A DNA stretch of 64,000 nucleotides from Flavobacteriaceae bacterium. Lineage in GTDB: Bacteria; Bacteroidota; Bacteroidia; Flavobacteriales; Flavobacteriaceae. Positions 60,966 through 64,000 of this stretch are shown one piece after another. Each line of letters begins with the position of its first letter. Position 1 is the first letter of the stretch. Under the pieces are notes generated by a model. That model did no database searches, was not told the origin of the DNA, and was given only the letters and a program-made list of their open reading frames with translations. The translations under genes were made by a program, and so were the position numbers. The stretch spans positions 1-64,000 of the forward strand of contig JAGYKX010000003.1 of NCBI GenBank assembly GCA_018401115.1. The letters are read 5' to 3'.

Positions 60966-61826
60966 CTATTGGAGGTTTCTCAATAAATTTTTTCCATAGC
61001 CGCTTTTTTCAAGTGGTTTTGCTAAGGCAATAAAAGCATTTTTGCTTATATAGCCCATTTCATAAGCCGCCAACTCTATGGATCCTACACTGAGTCCCTG
61101 TCTGGTTTCTATCACTTCTACAAACTGAGCTGCATGTCTAAGAGAATCAAAGGTGCCTGTGTCTAGCCAGGCGATTCCTGCGTCTAATTTTTGAACATTT
61201 AATTTTCCCTGTTTTAAGTAAGCGCTGTTAATATCTGTGATTTCTAATTCTCCCCTTTGACTGGGTTGAATAGACTTTGCAATGGCCACTACCTCAGCAT
61301 TGTAAAAATAGATTCCCGGTACTGCAAAATTAGAAGCCGGATGCGCTGGTTTTTCTTCTATAGAGAGCACCTTATGGTCTTGGTCAAAAGTCACTACCCC
61401 ATAACGCTGTGGGTCTTGAACAGGGTAAGCAAAAATAGTCCCTCCTTGAGGGTTTTTAGACGCTTGTAGGGTTTTTGATAAACCACTTCCATAAAAAATA
61501 TTGTCTCCTAAAATGAGGGCAACGTCTGAATCCTCAATAAAGGATTCTCCAATAATAAATGCCTCCGCCAATCCATTTGGCGCCTTTTGAACCGCATAAG
61601 AAAACTGACAGCCCAAGGCACTTCCGTCTCCCAATAACTGTTTAAAAAGCGGCGCATCTGTAGGAGTGGTAATGATTAAGATCTCCCGAATACCCGCGTA
61701 CATTAGGGTAGAAATAGGGTAGTAAATCATGGGTTTATTATACACAGGCATGAGTTGTTTACTTACCGCCAAAGTAATGGGGTGTAGTCTGCTTCCGCTC
61801 CCGCCTGCTAAAATAATACCTTTCAT
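60966..61826 (-). CDS. rfbA: Glucose-1-phosphate thymidylyltransferase
   Basis: [45 protein letters not shown]. Confidence 0.98.
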   Translation of the reverse strand: MKGIILAGGSGSRLHPITLAVSKQLMPVYNKPMIYYPISTLMYAGIREILIITTPTDAPLFKQLLGDGSALGCQFSYAVQKAPNGLAEAFIIGESFIEDSDVALILGDNIFYGSGLSKTLQASKNPQGGTIFAYPVQDPQRYGVVTFDQDHKVLSIEEKPAHPASNFAVPGIYFYNAEVVAIAKSIQPSQRGELEITDINSAYLKQGKLNVQKLDAGIAWLDTGTFDSLRHAAQFVEVIETRQGLSVGSIELAAYEMGYISKNAFIALAKPLEKSGYGKNLLRNLQ

Positions 61827-61894
61827 TTTCTTTTATTTAAAGGGTTTTAGGCTGCTTTATGGCGCCTCAAACCCTATCGCTAAAATAACACTTT

Positions 61895-62941
61895 CTATTC
61901 CGATTTGTATTGGTTTTCATAATAGGATTTGTAAGCGCCAGAAGTAACCTGACTTAACCAATCTGGATTTTCTAAATACCATGCAATGGTAGCGGCCAGT
62001 CCAGCTTCAAAAGTATGGGCTGGTGTCCAACCCAAGCTTCGCTCTATTTTGCTAGCGTCTATGGCATAACGAAGGTCGTGTCCCGGACGGTCTTTTACAA
62101 AAGTAATCTGCTTTTGTGCCGTTCCTTGGGGCCTGTTTAAGCGGGCATCCATTTGGTCGCACAAAAGGCGAATAAGGTCTATATTGGTATATTCATTGTG
62201 CCCCCCTATGAGATAGGTTGCTGCATTTTCTCCCTGATGGTAGACCTGATCTATGGCCAAGGCGTGGTCTTTAACATACAACCAATCCCTGGTGTATAAG
62301 CCATTACCGTAAATAGGGAGTTCCTTGCCTTCTAGGATATTGTGAATACAAAGCGGGATGAGCTTTTCTGGAAAATGATTGGGGCCGTAATTATTAGAGC
62401 AATTAGAGATTACATAGGGCAAACCATAGGTTTCTCCATAAGCGCGCACCAAATGATCTGCGCTTGCCTTTGAGGCGGAGTAAGGGGAATTAGGCGCGTA
62501 TGGGCTTTCTTCTGTAAAATAGCCCTCACTTCCCAAAGCGCCAAAGACCTCATCGGTACTGATCTGATAAAAGCGTCTTCCCTCAAAGGATTTCCAATGG
62601 GTCTTGCAAGCGCTTAAAAGCACTGCTGTGCCTTTAATGTTAGTATCTATAAAAGCCATAGGATCTTTAATGGAACGGTCTACATGACTTTCTGCTGCGA
62701 GGTGAATAACCCCTTTAATGTCGTGTTTTGTAAAAAGGCGGTCTAAAAGCGAACTGTCTGTAATACTTCCTTTTACAAAGGTATAATTGGGCAACTGCTC
62801 TATATCTTTGAGGTTTTCTAAATTACCTGCATAAGTCAGTGCATCTAAATTAATAATATGGTAGTCAGGATATTTTTGAACAAACAAACGCACCACATGA
62901 GATCCAATAAAACCAGCGCCACCTGTAATGAGTAATGACAT
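61895..62941 (-). CDS. rfbB: dTDP-glucose 4,6-dehydratase
   Basis: TGGAGFIGSHVVR, HLAAESHVDRSI, YSASKASADHLVRAYGETYGLP. Confidence 0.98.
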   Translation of the reverse strand: MSLLITGGAGFIGSHVVRLFVQKYPDYHIINLDALTYAGNLENLKDIEQLPNYTFVKGSITDSSLLDRLFTKHDIKGVIHLAAESHVDRSIKDPMAFIDTNIKGTAVLLSACKTHWKSFEGRRFYQISTDEVFGALGSEGYFTEESPYAPNSPYSASKASADHLVRAYGETYGLPYVISNCSNNYGPNHFPEKLIPLCIHNILEGKELPIYGNGLYTRDWLYVKDHALAIDQVYHQGENAATYLIGGHNEYTNIDLIRLLCDQMDARLNRPQGTAQKQITFVKDRPGHDLRYAIDASKIERSLGWTPAHTFEAGLAATIAWYLENPDWLSQVTSGAYKSYYENQYKSE

Positions 62942-62943
62942 AA

Positions 62944-63978
62944 CTAATTGTTTAAGATTTGGGTGAGTATTTTTTCTGTAATGAGGTAGGTAGGTTTTAC
63001 CCCTGTAGTACCAAGCCCTCCAGAGGCTAGTGTACTACCTGTTTCCAATGGGTTGTCTGAGGCGTAATACGCGTAATTCACTTCTACGTCTTCACGAATG
63101 CTCCTGCGTACCCTAGAAGCAGACTGTATGGCTTTTTGATAATGCACCCCTTCCATCTCTAAGCCAATCACATTCCAAGTAGACTCGTGAAAGTAGGTCA
63201 AAATGTCTTTGTTCTGAAGCGATGTTCCTAAAACAGAAATCATAGCGCCTTCTAACACCAGTAGATCATGGCCTTCAAAATCTGCCGCACAAAGCTGGTT
63301 TTTAAAGGGATAGTTGTCTGCAGAACCCTCAAAAATATGGGCATTTGGAATCATTAAATCTCCTTTTCCTCCTTCTAAAATTCCTGCTTTCCCCATGATA
63401 GAGATAGAGTGAACATCTAAAAATAAAGGAGTTTTTCTATTCACTTTGTAGGGCTTTAACAGCTCGTCCATAGTCTCATAGGCCTGCTCTCCAAAGGCGT
63501 AATCCATTACAAAAATAACAGGCGCTTTTGCTGGGTCTTTAAATGCAGGCAGAAAATGGCTCTGTCCGGCTGCTTTGGCTAAATCAAATATTTGTGTGTC
63601 TATATTGGTCCCGGATTGGTCTGGGATAAAGGTCATTCCATGGGCTGCAGCAAATTCAGTAACCTGAGCCCTAAGAGACTCGTTTTCTGCTGCACTTAGA
63701 GCTTCATATATGGCTAGATCGCTGCTTTTTTCAAAGGCTTTGCCCAAAGCTTTCCTCGCGAAAAGGGCATTCATAACAGAATGCATATTAGCGCTAATAA
63801 TGTGCAAAGGACGGCCCAAAAGGTCTTGTTTTATGAGCGATTCTTTAATGGCGTTAGCCCATTTTTCACCATGGATATGGTGGCCCAAACGCTCCCTGAG
63901 TAGTGGGCTAAAGGTAATGGTGCGCTTTTCTCCTGTGGTCTCTTCTTCAATAGCCAAATTCCCCAACCAGTAAATCAC
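62944..63978 (-). CDS. DUF6909-like protein with nucleoside-phosphorylase-like motifs; 5' end may continue past the window edge
   Basis: 344 aa ORF, 2-bp gap to rfbB; EGGKGDLMIPNAHIFEG, NVIGLEMEGVHYQKAIQSA, NYAYYASDNP motifs. Confidence 0.7.
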   Translation of the reverse strand: MIYWLGNLAIEEETTGEKRTITFSPLLRERLGHHIHGEKWANAIKESLIKQDLLGRPLHIISANMHSVMNALFARKALGKAFEKSSDLAIYEALSAAENESLRAQVTEFAAAHGMTFIPDQSGTNIDTQIFDLAKAAGQSHFLPAFKDPAKAPVIFVMDYAFGEQAYETMDELLKPYKVNRKTPLFLDVHSISIMGKAGILEGGKGDLMIPNAHIFEGSADNYPFKNQLCAADFEGHDLLVLEGAMISVLGTSLQNKDILTYFHESTWNVIGLEMEGVHYQKAIQSASRVRRSIREDVEVNYAYYASDNPLETGSTLASGGLGTTGVKPTYLITEKILTQILNN

Positions 63979-64000
63979 TTTTAAAAAGCGCTCTGGTTGT

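Overview
The window looks like core chromosome of a marine-type Flavobacteriia/Bacteroidota member. It is gene-dense with long co-directional operons, TAnnTTTG-type (-7) promoter motifs, and gliding/T9SS-associated genes. Main blocks, left to right: hflX; a beta-lactamase-family serine hydrolase; a heme biosynthesis operon (hemA-C-D-E-F-B, minus strand) divergent from an AraC regulator; ThuA; sdhCAB; scoAB; ricT-gldH-PBP1A; trhO divergent from recA; plsC/trpS; dprA divergent from an HU-SPOR protein; a thioesterase; a 5'-nucleotidase-like protein; envC/M23; DUF4292; dut; a Wzx-like flippase; the ATP synthase operon (sprE/porW-like, bactofilin, atpI/Z, DUF6168, atpB-E-F-H-A-G); an ABC ATPase plus DUF5687; a PaaE-like reductase; Gpx; a coupled pair of surface-protein genes (S74 fibre-like plus TSP3-repeat/CTD) divergent from a membrane AraC regulator; an arsS cassette; GT9-DUF4254-DUF6427-DUF6341; purD; UXS plus rmlDCAB; and a DUF6909-like protein. 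I see no rRNA, tRNA, CRISPR array, transposon or prophage. I did not find a clearly new multi-gene system. The best leads are: (i) tandem 20-bp-spaced near-palindromic boxes upstream of recA; (ii) a perfect 13-bp-stem terminator-like hairpin inside the atp operon between atpE and atpF; (iii) the S74/TSP3 surface-protein pair with an inverted repeat in its divergent promoter region; (iv) a nucleoside-phosphorylase-like reading of the DUF6909-type protein. Five frameshifts, each one base in a short homopolymer (hemB x2, hemE, flippase, envC), are more likely consensus errors than biology. All family assignments come from reading the translated sequences; no database search was run.
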